Under the pieces are notes generated by a model. That model ran no database searches. It saw only the letters and a list, made by a program, of their open reading frames with translations, and was not told where the DNA came from. The translations under genes were made by a program, and so were the position numbers. Shown piece after piece: positions 8,380-15,961 of a stretch of DNA of 55,028 nt. Origin of the DNA: Ruminococcus sp. YE282. GTDB taxonomy: Bacteria; Bacillota; Clostridia; Oscillospirales; Acutalibacteraceae. How positions within the stretch are numbered: position 1 is the first letter of the stretch; each line of letters begins with the position of its first letter. Where the stretch lies: positions 1-55,028 of the forward strand of contig FMUV01000014.1 in assembly GCA_900101355.1 (NCBI GenBank). The letters run 5' to 3'.

Positions 8380-9852
8380 ATGAAGCTTAAAGAATTGCTT
8401 GTTAATACAGAATATAAAATGATAAACGACCTCAACCCCGAAATTTCAGATGTTGTGTATGATTCACGCAAAGCAAGCGACAGCACGGCTTTTGTGTGCT
8501 TAAAAGGATACACATCCGACGGTCACAAGTTTGCAAAATCCGCAGTACAAAGCGGAGCCTCTGCGCTTGTAATCAGCGACGAGCTTGATTTTGAAGTTCC
8601 CGAAAACGTCGCTGTGGTAAAGGTTGAAAACACCCGACTTGCGCTAGCGCTTATGAGCGTTGAATTTTTCGGCAGACCTGCCGAAGAGCTTATGACGGTT
8701 GCAATCACGGGAACCAAAGGAAAAACAACAACCACGGCAATGGTTGCGGAAATTTTTGAACAGGCAGGAATAAAAACGGGAACAATCGGAACGCTTGGAA
8801 TTGTATATAACGGAGAAACAATAAAAACCGACAACACAACTCCCGAATCTTACGAAATTCAAAAGGCTATGCGTGATATGATTAACGCAGGCTGCAAAGC
8901 CATGGTAATTGAGGCGTCATCAATCGGACTTAAGCACCACCGCCTTGCGGGAATGACCTTTGACGTTGCAATATTCACCAACTTTTCAGACGACCACATC
9001 GGCGGTGTTGAGCACAAGGATATGGCTGAATACCTTTACTGCAAAAGTCTTTTGTTCCGCCAGTGCCGCAAAGCCGCCGCAAATATTGACGATAAAAGCT
9101 GGAAAGCAATCACCGAGGGCTTTGACGGCAAGGTGCTTACCTACGGCTTTGGCGAAAACTCGGATTTGAAAGCATATAACGAACATCTTTTGTCCGAGGG
9201 TGGATTTATCGGAGTTCACTTTGAAACAACAGGTCTTAAAACCCTCTCGATAGATGTCGGAATCCCGGGCAAGTTCAACGTTTACAATGCTCTTGCCGCA
9301 ATATGTGCCGTTTCGTTTTTTGACATCCCCGACGAGGCAATTATAAAAGGTCTTAAGGCAGCCAAAGTCAAAGGAAGAGTTGAGCCTGTTAAGGTGAACG
9401 GCAACTACACACTTTTGATTGATTATGCGCACAACGCTTTGTCTATGGAAAACGTTCTTACAACGCTCAGAAAATATAATCCGCACCGCCTTATCACTAT
9501 GTTTGGCGCAGGAGGAAACCGCCCCAAGGTTCGCCGATATGAAATGGGAGAAACCTCGGGCAGACTTTCCGACCTCTCGGTAATCACAGAGGACAACTCA
9601 AGATATGAGGACGTTATGGACATAATTGAGGACATTAAAACCGGCATAAACAAAACCGACGGAAAATATGTTGTTGTTCCAAACCGCAGAGACGCAATCA
9701 GATATTGTATGCAAAACGCCGAGGACGGCGACATAATAGTGCTTGCCGGAAAAGGACACGAGGACTATCAGGAAATCAAGGGCGTAAAATATCATATGGA
9801 CGAGCGAGAAATAGTAGCCGACATTCTTAAAGAAATGTCACAAAACAAATAA
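8380..9852 (+). CDS. murE: UDP-N-acetylmuramoyl-tripeptide synthetase, MurE family
   Basis: A cytoplasmic ATP-dependent ligase that adds the third amino acid to UDP-MurNAc-L-Ala-D-Glu in peptidoglycan synthesis. Its 490 residues show the ATP loop GTKGKTTTT (111-119), the TPES and SSIGLKHHR substrate motifs, and DNSR (405-408) where meso-diaminopimelate enzymes have DNPR. The retained Arg suggests diaminopimelate rather than lysine. The GAGGNRPKVRR stretch departs from the usual GCGGDRDKGKRP, so this may be a divergent paralogue. The ATG at 8380 has GGAGG at 8369-8373; an upstream in-frame ATG at 8359 is too close to the ribosome site. It is a single-gene unit with its own promoter and terminator. 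Confidence 0.87.
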   Translation: MKLKELLVNTEYKMINDLNPEISDVVYDSRKASDSTAFVCLKGYTSDGHKFAKSAVQSGASALVISDELDFEVPENVAVVKVENTRLALALMSVEFFGRPAEELMTVAITGTKGKTTTTAMVAEIFEQAGIKTGTIGTLGIVYNGETIKTDNTTPESYEIQKAMRDMINAGCKAMVIEASSIGLKHHRLAGMTFDVAIFTNFSDDHIGGVEHKDMAEYLYCKSLLFRQCRKAAANIDDKSWKAITEGFDGKVLTYGFGENSDLKAYNEHLLSEGGFIGVHFETTGLKTLSIDVGIPGKFNVYNALAAICAVSFFDIPDEAIIKGLKAAKVKGRVEPVKVNGNYTLLIDYAHNALSMENVLTTLRKYNPHRLITMFGAGGNRPKVRRYEMGETSGRLSDLSVITEDNSRYEDVMDIIEDIKTGINKTDGKYVVVPNRRDAIRYCMQNAEDGDIIVLAGKGHEDYQEIKGVKYHMDEREIVADILKEMSQNK

Positions 9853-9870
9853 CTTAAACTAAGCAAACGC

Positions 9871-9917
9871 AAAACTGACGGTCAGCCAATTCGGTTAACC
9901 GTCAGTTTTATTTTTAT
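9871..9917 (+). terminator. murE terminator
   Basis: A perfect 12-bp stem AAAACTGACGGT (9871-9882) / ACCGTCAGTTTT (9898-9909), followed by ATTTTTATT. It may also serve pncB, which converges from the right. Confidence 0.9.
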
Positions 9918-9929
9918 TCAGTTCTTTAC

Positions 9930-9964
9930 TTTAAATCAAGGCAGGCAATGCTTTGATTGAAAAA
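9930..9964 (+). repeat. Dispersed leader-type repeat, short copy J
   Basis: A degenerate short copy containing GCAATGCTTTGATT, which matches the 3' end of the family consensus. It lies between the convergent murE and pncB genes, not in a leader. Confidence 0.4.
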
Positions 9965-9980
9965 GCAAATTTGCTAATAA

Positions 9981-11423
9981 TTACTCCTCATAAATATTGA
10001 GCAAAATGTTCTTTATATCGTAAAGCTTCTTTGATAAATCGACATAATAAGTGTGCGGATTTTCAAATCTCTTTACCTCATCCCACAAAAGATGTATCTG
10101 TTCTTTGCAGTATTGCGCAATTTCATCAATAGTCGGGCTGTTGTAAATGCACTCGCCGTTCTTGAAAATCGGCACAAGAAGTTCCTTAGCCGTGAAGTTT
10201 TCAAGAGTTTTGGTTTTCCAGGTTGCATTCGGGTCAAAAATCGTATGCGGTCTTGTGCTGTCAACGATTTCGTCATAAATGCACAACTCGTCTGCAAGAG
10301 CCTTGCCGCTCTCGTTGTCAAAATAGCGGTAAACCTTTTTAAAGTGCGGATTTGTGATTTTTGTGGTATTCTCGCTGACCTTAATTTTCGGAACAATGTC
10401 GCCCGCTTCGCTCTCAACAGCCACAAGCTTGTAAACTCCGCCGAACACAGGAGAGCTTGAAGAAGTTATGAGCCTCTCGCCCACTCCGAAGTTGTCAACC
10501 TGTGCGCCCTGCATCATAAGGTCGCGAATAAGATATTCGTCAAGTGAATTTGAAGCCGTAATTTTACATTCCGTAAGTCCGGCTTCGTCAAGCATTTTTC
10601 TCGCCTTTTTAGAAAGGTACGAAATATCGCCCGAATCAAGTCTTATTTCACAAGCTGTCTTGCCCTGTGGCAAAAGCACCTCTTTAAACACCTTGATTGC
10701 ATTCGGAACTCCGCTTTTGAGCGTGTTATAAGTATCAACAAGCAAAGTCGGGTTGTCGGGATAAAGCTCACAATAGGTTTTAAAGGCGTCATATTCGCTG
10801 TCAAACATCTGCACCCAGGAATGTGCCATAGTGCCTCCGGCAGGCACACCGTAAAGCTCGTCGGTAAGCGTGCAGGCGGTTCCTTTGCAGCCGCCTATGT
10901 ATGCGGCTCTTGCACCCTCAACGGCTCCGCTGGCTCCCTGTGCTCTTCTTGAGCCAAATTCAACAACTGCTCTTCCCTGTGCGGCACGAACAATTCTGTT
11001 TGCCTTGGTGGCAACCAGCGACTGGTGATTTATCGTCAGCAAAATAAAGGTTTCAACAAGCTGAGCCTCAATTGCGGGAGCACGCACGGTCATAATAGGC
11101 TCGTTTGGAAACACGGGAGTTCCCTCGGGCACGGCATAAATATCGCCGCTGAATTTAAAGTTCCTGAGATATTTAAGAAATTCTTCGTTAAATATTCCCT
11201 TTTTTCTCAAAAATTCAATATCATCATCATCAAAGTGAAGCTCCCTGATATATTCGATTACGTTTTCAAGACCTGCCGCAATTGCAAAGCCGCCGTTGTC
11301 GGGAACTTTGCGAAAGAAAACGTCAAAGTAAACATTGCGTTTATAAAAGCCGTTCTGGAAATATCCGTTCGACATTGTAAGCTCGTAAAAATCACAGAGC
11401 ATAGAATAATTTTCCTGTTTCAA
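9981..11423 (-). CDS. pncB: Nicotinate phosphoribosyltransferase
   Basis: A cytoplasmic enzyme of NAD salvage that makes nicotinate mononucleotide from nicotinate, PRPP and ATP. The 480 residues show family motifs DFYELTMSNGYF at the N-terminus, EFGSRRAQG for phosphoribosyl binding, GTMAHSWVQ with the histidine that is phosphorylated in this family, and RLDSGD. The start is TTG at 11423: AGGGGG lies seven bases upstream, and the next ATG would cut into the conserved N-terminus. A promoter is visible at 11471-11499. It stands alone, divergent from the small zinc-ribbon gene. Confidence 0.93.
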   Translation of the reverse strand: MKQENYSMLCDFYELTMSNGYFQNGFYKRNVYFDVFFRKVPDNGGFAIAAGLENVIEYIRELHFDDDDIEFLRKKGIFNEEFLKYLRNFKFSGDIYAVPEGTPVFPNEPIMTVRAPAIEAQLVETFILLTINHQSLVATKANRIVRAAQGRAVVEFGSRRAQGASGAVEGARAAYIGGCKGTACTLTDELYGVPAGGTMAHSWVQMFDSEYDAFKTYCELYPDNPTLLVDTYNTLKSGVPNAIKVFKEVLLPQGKTACEIRLDSGDISYLSKKARKMLDEAGLTECKITASNSLDEYLIRDLMMQGAQVDNFGVGERLITSSSSPVFGGVYKLVAVESEAGDIVPKIKVSENTTKITNPHFKKVYRYFDNESGKALADELCIYDEIVDSTRPHTIFDPNATWKTKTLENFTAKELLVPIFKNGECIYNSPTIDEIAQYCKEQIHLLWDEVKRFENPHTYYVDLSKKLYDIKNILLNIYEE

Positions 11424-11470
11424 TTCAAATCCCCCTTGGTTGAGTAACCTAATGAAAATCTATTATTCAT

Positions 11471-11499
11471 AGTTTATATCTTTTCGTTTTGTTTGTAAA
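11471..11499 (-). promoter_or_regulatory. pncB promoter
   Basis: TTTACA (11494-11499), a 17-bp spacer, then TAAACT (11471-11476), reading toward pncB. Confidence 0.6.
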
Positions 11500-11518
11500 G
11501 GATTTTTTGGACAAACGG

Positions 11519-11548
11519 TTTACAATATCGGCAAATTTATAGTATAAT
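11519..11548 (+). promoter_or_regulatory. Promoter of the small zinc-ribbon gene
   Basis: TTTACA (11519-11524), an 18-bp spacer, then TATAAT (11543-11548), directly abutting copy A of the leader repeat. Confidence 0.75.
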
Positions 11549-11610
11549 CTAAGTACAGATAACGCAAGCTCCGCTCTTTGCAACAAAACAGAGCTTGCCC
11601 GGATTAAAAT
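11549..11610 (+). repeat. Dispersed leader-type repeat, copy A
   Basis: It occupies the 5' leader between the -10 box and the ribosome site of the next gene. It has an 8-bp perfect stem GCAAGCTC (11564-11571) / GAGCTTGC (11591-11598), and ends CCCGGATTAAAAT. Confidence 0.7.
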
Positions 11611-11642
11611 ACCGATTATATAAATATGCTGGAGGTAATCAA

Positions 11643-11816
11643 ATGAAAGCCGAGGAACTAAAACTTTGCCCGTTCTGCGAAAGCCCGATGATTGTTTTTG
11701 AGGACGAAAACGGAAAAATCAACAACGGAACTCCGTATTTGGAATGTTCAACCTGCGGTCTGAGATTTCAGATTGACGGTTTCGACGAAAAACCGATTGA
11801 AATTAAATCAGAATAA
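11643..11816 (+). CDS. Small zinc-ribbon protein (57 aa)
   Basis: A 57-residue protein with two Cys pairs, CPFC (Cys9, Cys12) and CSTC (Cys35, Cys38), which should bind one zinc ion. The CPFC-x22-CSTCG pattern resembles the Lar/restriction-alleviation type of small zinc ribbon, but similarity is limited to the metal motif, so no function is assigned. The ATG at 11643 has GGAGG seven bases upstream. It has its own promoter, a leader formed by repeat copy A, and its own terminator, so it is a monocistronic unit. Confidence 0.8.
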   Translation: MKAEELKLCPFCESPMIVFEDENGKINNGTPYLECSTCGLRFQIDGFDEKPIEIKSE

Positions 11817-11824
11817 CGCAAAAC

Positions 11825-11855
11825 GGCTGTATCAATGAGGTACAGCCATTTTTTA
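11825..11855 (+). terminator. Terminator of the zinc-ribbon gene
   Basis: Stem GGCTGTA (11825-11831) / TACAGCC (11841-11847), followed by ATTTTTTAT. Confidence 0.88.
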
Positions 11856-11991
11856 TGCCACGTTATTTTGGGCATTTTCTTTTATAACATTCAATTCTGT
11901 TTTCTCAATATATTTTTCAAAACATCTGTGCAACACCAAAGCTAAGGCTTATACCTGAGCAACACTTTTAATTATCTTGCAAAAAATCAGG

Positions 11992-12903
11992 TTATTCGTA
12001 CAAATGCTTTGAAAAATACCTGTCGCCTCTGTCGGGGAAAATAACAACAACGTTTCCTCTTGCTCCCGACTCAATCAGCTTTTGTGCGGCTGTAAATGCC
12101 GCTCCCGAGGACGAACCCGCAAAAATTCCCTCTTTTTTTGCAAGCAGTCTTGCGCCTCTGAAAGCGTCGTCGTCCGTAATCTTTACAACCTTGTCAACAA
12201 GTGACATATCCATTGTATCGGCTATAAAATCGTTGCCTATTCCCTCAATATCATAGTCGCCGTGTTCTCCGCCGCCCATTGTCGAACCGACAGGGTCTGC
12301 AAGCACGCCTTTGATATTCGGATCTTTCTCTTTGAGATACTTCACAACTCCCGTAAATGTTCCTCCGCTGCCTGCGCCTGCAACAAGATAATCAATTTTG
12401 CCGTCAAGGTCGTCATAAATTTCTACGCCCGTGGTTTCATAGTGGGCAAGCGGATTGCTCTGATTTTTAAACTGTCCGAGCGACACGGCACCGTCAATGC
12501 TTTTTCTCAGCTCTTCCGCCTTTTCGGCTGCGCCGAGCATTCCACCCTCACGGGGAGTGTTGATAATTTCGGCACCGAGGGCACGCATAAGCGTTTGTTT
12601 TTCCTGAGAAAACTTAGTCGGTACAACAAAGATAATTCTATATCCCTTGTTCAGCGCCGCAAAGGCTATGCCCAATCCCGTATTGCCTGCGGTCGCCTCA
12701 ATAATGGTACCGCCCTTTTTAAGCAATCCCTGTTGTTCGGCGTTTTTTATCATATATTCGCCCGTTCTGTCCTTAACGCTGCCTGACGGATTATAAAGCT
12801 CAAGCTTTGCAAAAATATTTGCTCCGCTCGGAAGTTTAGTGTTGTTCAGTTTTACAAGCGGAGTTTTGCCGATAAGCTCCTGCATTGAATTATAATAAGC
12901 CAT
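11992..12903 (-). CDS. mccA: Cystathionine beta-synthase / cysteine synthase family (MccA type)
   Basis: A PLP enzyme of 303 residues. The PLP lysine is Lys44 in NPSGSVKDR, with TAGNTG and GAGSGGT phosphate and substrate loops. O-acetylserine sulfhydrylase (CysK) and O-acetylserine-dependent cystathionine beta-synthase (MccA) look alike. The MccA assignment rests on gene order: it is last in an operon with luxS and mccB, mirroring the Bacillus mccA-mccB reverse-transsulfuration operon. It would condense homocysteine with (O-acetyl)serine to cystathionine. Only two bases separate it from mccB, so it is cotranscribed. No strong ribosome site is seen, which suggests translational coupling. Confidence 0.85.
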   Translation of the reverse strand: MAYYNSMQELIGKTPLVKLNNTKLPSGANIFAKLELYNPSGSVKDRTGEYMIKNAEQQGLLKKGGTIIEATAGNTGLGIAFAALNKGYRIIFVVPTKFSQEKQTLMRALGAEIINTPREGGMLGAAEKAEELRKSIDGAVSLGQFKNQSNPLAHYETTGVEIYDDLDGKIDYLVAGAGSGGTFTGVVKYLKEKDPNIKGVLADPVGSTMGGGEHGDYDIEGIGNDFIADTMDMSLVDKVVKITDDDAFRGARLLAKKEGIFAGSSSGAAFTAAQKLIESGARGNVVVIFPDRGDRYFSKHLYE

Positions 12904-12905
12904 AA

Positions 12906-14063
12906 TTAACGCTCGCTTTCTTCTATTGCCTGCTTTAGGTCATCAATTAAATCGTCGATGTTTTCTATGCCGATTGAAAGGCGGATAAGTCCGTCTGTAA
13001 TTCCGATTTTCTGACGTGTTTCATAAGGTATTGAAGCATGCGTCATGCTTGCAGGGTGGCATACAAGGGACTCAACGCCGCCAAGGCTCTCTGCAAGCGC
13101 AATAAGCTTAAGCGAAGAGAAAAATTTCTTTATATCATAATTTTCATACAACTCAAACGAAATCATTGCGCCGCCGTTTTTCGCCTGCTTTTTGTTGATT
13201 TCATAGCCCTGAGCGTCTTTAAGTCCCGGATAGTAAACCTTTTTTACAGCCTTGTGATTCTGCAAAAATTCAACTGCCTTTTCGGCGTTTGAAACATGTC
13301 TGTCCATTCTGACACCAAGCGTCTTAATTCCTCTGATTAGCAAGAACGAATCAAACGGTCCCAAAACTCCGCCTGTGGAATTTTGAATAAACGCAATTCT
13401 TTCGGCAAGTTTTTCATCATTTACAACCACCAAACCCGAAACAACGTCGCTGTGTCCGCCAAGATATTTTGTTGCGCTGTGAACAACAATATCAACTCCG
13501 AGCTCCAGCGGACGCTGAAGATACGGCGTCATAAACGTATTGTCAACAATTGAAAGAATGTTGTGCTTTTTTGCAAGGTCTGCAACCCCTTTAATATCTG
13601 TAATTGTAAGCAAGGGGTTTGCGGGACTTTCTATAAGTATAGCCTTTACGTCAGGCGTGATTTTTGTTTCAAGGGTTTGAAGATTTGTTGTATCTTCAAT
13701 TGAGTAGCTTATTTCAAAGCTGTTAAACACCTTGTCAAGCACCCTGAATGTTCCGCCGTAAACATTGCTTGAAATAATTATTTTGTCACCCGCGTGAAAC
13801 AGGCTTAATACAGCGGTAATTGCCGCCATACCCGAACCGAACGCAAAGCCTGCCTTGCCGTGCTCAAGCTCTGCAATAAGTGCCTCAAGAGCCGCCCTTG
13901 TGGGGTTGCCTGTTCTGGAATACTCCCAGCCTCTGTCCTGACCCAAGCCGTCCTGCTCATATGTAGAAGTTTGATAAATCGGAACGTTTACCGCACCTGT
14001 ATTTTTGTCGCCGTAGATTCCGCCGTGAATGAATGCTGTTTCAATATTTTTATAGTTAGCCAT
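12906..14063 (-). CDS. mccB: Cystathionine gamma-lyase family PLP enzyme (MccB type)
   Basis: A Cys/Met-metabolism PLP enzyme of 385 residues. The cofactor lysine is Lys199 in SATKYLGGH, with EYSRTGNPT near residue 50 and a C-terminal segment containing SLGGVESL. With MccA it would complete reverse transsulfuration, splitting cystathionine into cysteine, 2-oxobutyrate and ammonia. Cystathionine gamma-synthase or beta-lyase cannot be ruled out from sequence alone. The start ATG at 14063 follows AAAGGAGA; an upstream in-frame extension lacks a ribosome site and overlaps luxS. It lies 13 bp after luxS. Confidence 0.87.
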   Translation of the reverse strand: MANYKNIETAFIHGGIYGDKNTGAVNVPIYQTSTYEQDGLGQDRGWEYSRTGNPTRAALEALIAELEHGKAGFAFGSGMAAITAVLSLFHAGDKIIISSNVYGGTFRVLDKVFNSFEISYSIEDTTNLQTLETKITPDVKAILIESPANPLLTITDIKGVADLAKKHNILSIVDNTFMTPYLQRPLELGVDIVVHSATKYLGGHSDVVSGLVVVNDEKLAERIAFIQNSTGGVLGPFDSFLLIRGIKTLGVRMDRHVSNAEKAVEFLQNHKAVKKVYYPGLKDAQGYEINKKQAKNGGAMISFELYENYDIKKFFSSLKLIALAESLGGVESLVCHPASMTHASIPYETRQKIGITDGLIRLSIGIENIDDLIDDLKQAIEESER

Positions 14064-14076
14064 TTTAATTTCTCCT

Positions 14077-14538
14077 TTATGCTTTGTATTGTAAATCTTT
14101 TTCTGTCCAATCTTTAAGGACAACGTTCATATCTCGTGCAATTTGCTTTGCGCCGTCAAGGCTCAGTTCCCTGTAATTTCCACATTCCCTGCGGCTTGCT
14201 CCGGGAATTGCTCCTTCGTACTCTGCTATTTCTTTGAATATTGTTTTAACAAGCTCTATCGCCTGTTTGTTGTTTATATTATTGCGAACCAAAAGATAAA
14301 ATCCTGTTCTGCACCCCATCGGCCCGACATATATCACGTCCTGTGAAAATTCGCTGTTGCGCGCCAGCGTTGCAAAAAGGTGCTCAAATGCGTGAAGCGC
14401 AGCATTTTCAAGATAATCGCCGCCGTTGGGCTTTTTCATTCGTATATCGTAAGTAACTATATCGCCGTCAATTCGAGAAATGTACATTCCCTTTTCAAGC
14501 AAATCATGATTTACAGTAAAGCTTGCGATTTTATTCAT
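14077..14538 (-). CDS. luxS: S-ribosylhomocysteine lyase
   Basis: Cleaves S-ribosylhomocysteine to homocysteine and DPD, the precursor of autoinducer-2, as part of S-adenosylhomocysteine detoxification. The 153 residues carry the metal site His49-x3-His53 (HAFEH) with Cys119 (ECGNYRE), and the catalytic Cys76 in GCRTGF. The start ATG at 14538 has AAGGAGG upstream and overlaps the methyltransferase stop by eight bases. In this operon it would supply the homocysteine used by MccA and MccB. The nucleosidase that makes its substrate (Pfs/MtnN) is not in the window. Confidence 0.95.
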   Translation of the reverse strand: MNKIASFTVNHDLLEKGMYISRIDGDIVTYDIRMKKPNGGDYLENAALHAFEHLFATLARNSEFSQDVIYVGPMGCRTGFYLLVRNNINNKQAIELVKTIFKEIAEYEGAIPGASRRECGNYRELSLDGAKQIARDMNVVLKDWTEKDLQYKA

Positions 14539-15460
14539 AATGAGTCCCTCCTTGCTTCTGTCTGTAATCCGCCAAAATGAAGTGTATGTTTTCAAATGCA
14601 TACTGATTGTCGGAACGCTTGCTGAAATATCTCTTTTGGATTGCTCTCGGCGACATATGCTCGGCAATTCTAAACCTGTTGTCCGCAAGCGCCCTTGCAA
14701 GTTCGTCGTAGTGATAGCCGTGCGCCATAGGCTCGCCAAGCTTTGCCGTTATTTGCGAAAGCTCCCTAACCCTTGATGCCGTGTTTCCCGAGAACGTGGT
14801 TTCATCGGGATAATCAAACACAAGCTTTGCCTTGTCGAGGTTGAGCGACGCTATGCTTTTGACAGTCTGTTCAAACACCGACAGCGTAAGATAATACGTT
14901 ACGCCGAGAATTGAGAAGAACGTTGGAATTTTTGAATCAAATTCTGTCTTTAAAAGTGCTTTGTCAAGGCTTGTTTTTGAAAAATCTATCGGAACATATC
15001 TGACGTTTTGCGGAATATTCCATTCAAGTTTTTCTATCTTTTTAAGCTTGTAGCGCTGAGTGTCGGGGTGGTCAAGCTCAAAAACCTTTATATTCGGGTT
15101 GGTGTTGCGAAAAGCAAATGTATCCATTCCCGCTCCGCAGATTACGTACTGACATCTGCCGTATTTTTCGGCAAAGTCCGACAGCTTTGTTTCGGCATAT
15201 GCAATACGTGAAAGCGGAATCGGAGAAATGTATTTATCAAGTATCGGGTAAACTCTGCTCGGTTTAAAGTGAGCGTTTTTGCCGATTGAATCAAAATTGA
15301 AGTTGTTTTCAATCAGCTGTCCGACCTCTCGGTATTCATCAATACCCATAATATCGTAGGCAAGGTAATCATCAAAAATTTTTTGTCTGCTGTAATTTGA
15401 GTGGTATGCACGGGCAAACGAGCAAAGCTTTGCGGTTACACTTTCTTGAGTATCAATCAT
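14531..15460 (-). CDS. SAM-dependent methyltransferase, leucine carboxyl methyltransferase-like
   Basis: A 309-residue class I methyltransferase of the LCM/TIGR00027-like group. SAM motif I is ICGAGMDTFAFR (107-118), followed by an acidic FELDHPDTQRYK strand. The methyl acceptor is unknown. As first gene of the luxS-mccB-mccA operon it parallels yrrT, the methyltransferase heading the Bacillus mtnN-mccA-mccB operon, though it is not obviously a close relative. ATG at 15460 with GAAAGGAAG upstream is preferred; a longer in-frame start lies inside the leader terminator and has no ribosome site. Confidence 0.8.
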   Translation of the reverse strand: MIDTQESVTAKLCSFARAYHSNYSRQKIFDDYLAYDIMGIDEYREVGQLIENNFNFDSIGKNAHFKPSRVYPILDKYISPIPLSRIAYAETKLSDFAEKYGRCQYVICGAGMDTFAFRNTNPNIKVFELDHPDTQRYKLKKIEKLEWNIPQNVRYVPIDFSKTSLDKALLKTEFDSKIPTFFSILGVTYYLTLSVFEQTVKSIASLNLDKAKLVFDYPDETTFSGNTASRVRELSQITAKLGEPMAHGYHYDELARALADNRFRIAEHMSPRAIQKRYFSKRSDNQYAFENIHFILADYRQKQGGTHYE

Positions 15461-15476
15461 AAAAATCTTCCTTTCA

Positions 15477-15516
15477 AATAAAACAAAAACCGCCCTGCCA
15501 TCAAATGACAAGGCGG
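15477..15516 (-). terminator. Leader terminator of the cysteine operon (attenuator)
   Basis: An 11-bp stem between 15506-15516 and 15490-15500, followed on the minus strand by TTTTTGTTTT. It lies between the leader ORF and the first structural gene. Its 5' arm (15509-15516) can instead pair with CAGGGCGG encoded inside the leader ORF (15555-15562), giving an antiterminator. Confidence 0.85.
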
Positions 15517-15535
15517 CAAAAATGATTATGCAAAA

Positions 15536-15652
15536 TCAGCATAACAAATCGGCACCGCCCTGTTTGATACAACAAGCGATACAGCAACAATTGTTTGACA
15601 TTGAAAGGATGTTATTAATTTTGGAAACGGCGTAATTTAAAATTGTGTTCAT
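15536..15652 (-). CDS. Cysteine-run leader peptide (38 aa)
   Basis: A 38-codon ORF not expected to make a functional protein. It starts at ATG 15652 with GGAGG six bases upstream and stops with TGA at 15536-15538. It encodes Cys at 22, 23, 24, 27, 28 and as the last residue 38, in the run CCCIACC. Directly after the run, codons for Lys-Gln-Gly-Gly carry CAGGGCGG, a copy of the downstream terminator's 3' arm. Together with the strong promoter at 15703-15731, this is the arrangement of a ribosome-mediated attenuator that senses charged tRNA-Cys. No cysteine T-box or SAM riboswitch motif was seen in the leader. A small Cys-rich peptide with its own role is an alternative. Confidence 0.82.
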   Translation of the reverse strand: MNTILNYAVSKINNILSMSNNCCCIACCIKQGGADLLC

Positions 15653-15702
15653 AATTTGCCTCCAAATCTAATCCTTAGTATTCCTACGTGTTTGATAGGT
15701 TT

Positions 15703-15731
15703 ATTATAGCACCAACATTTTCCTCTGTCAA
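15703..15731 (-). promoter_or_regulatory. Promoter of the cysteine operon
   Basis: A perfect consensus: TTGACA (15726-15731), a 17-bp spacer, TATAAT (15703-15708). Transcription should start near 15696, giving a leader of about 235 bases. A promoter this strong fits control by attenuation. Confidence 0.92.
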
Positions 15732-15852
15732 CAAAAAATTTTAATTTTTTTAAATTTCCTCTCAAACCCAAATTGCAATATCAAACAGAACACTTTTAAA
15801 GCACAAGCCAAAAACATAAGTATAATGCCTGTTTGATAAAACTTAGTATAAC

Positions 15853-15884
15853 AAAAAAGTCGGAACACCCAAAGGTGCTCCGAC
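15853..15884 (-). terminator. Terminator of the LRR-dockerin gene
   Basis: An 11-bp stem (15859-15869 with 15874-15884), TTTG loop and six U on the minus strand, about 80 bp after the stop at 15962. Confidence 0.9.
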
Positions 15885-15961
15885 CCAAATTTAATAATAA
15901 AATTTTCTGAACCGACACTCGGCTTTAATGATATTTAAACTGGATTTAAAATCCGCTTAAA

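Noticed and set aside
12906..14123. MccB start at 14123
   Set aside because: The added residues overlap luxS and lack a ribosome site; ATG 14063 follows AAAGGAGA.
14539..14739. A longer LuxS start within the methyltransferase gene
   Set aside because: The extension is out-of-frame methyltransferase sequence; ATG 14538 has AAGGAGG and matches the usual LuxS start and length.
15461..15511. Extended methyltransferase start at 15511
   Set aside because: It would be translated from within the terminator stem without a ribosome site; ATG 15460 has one.
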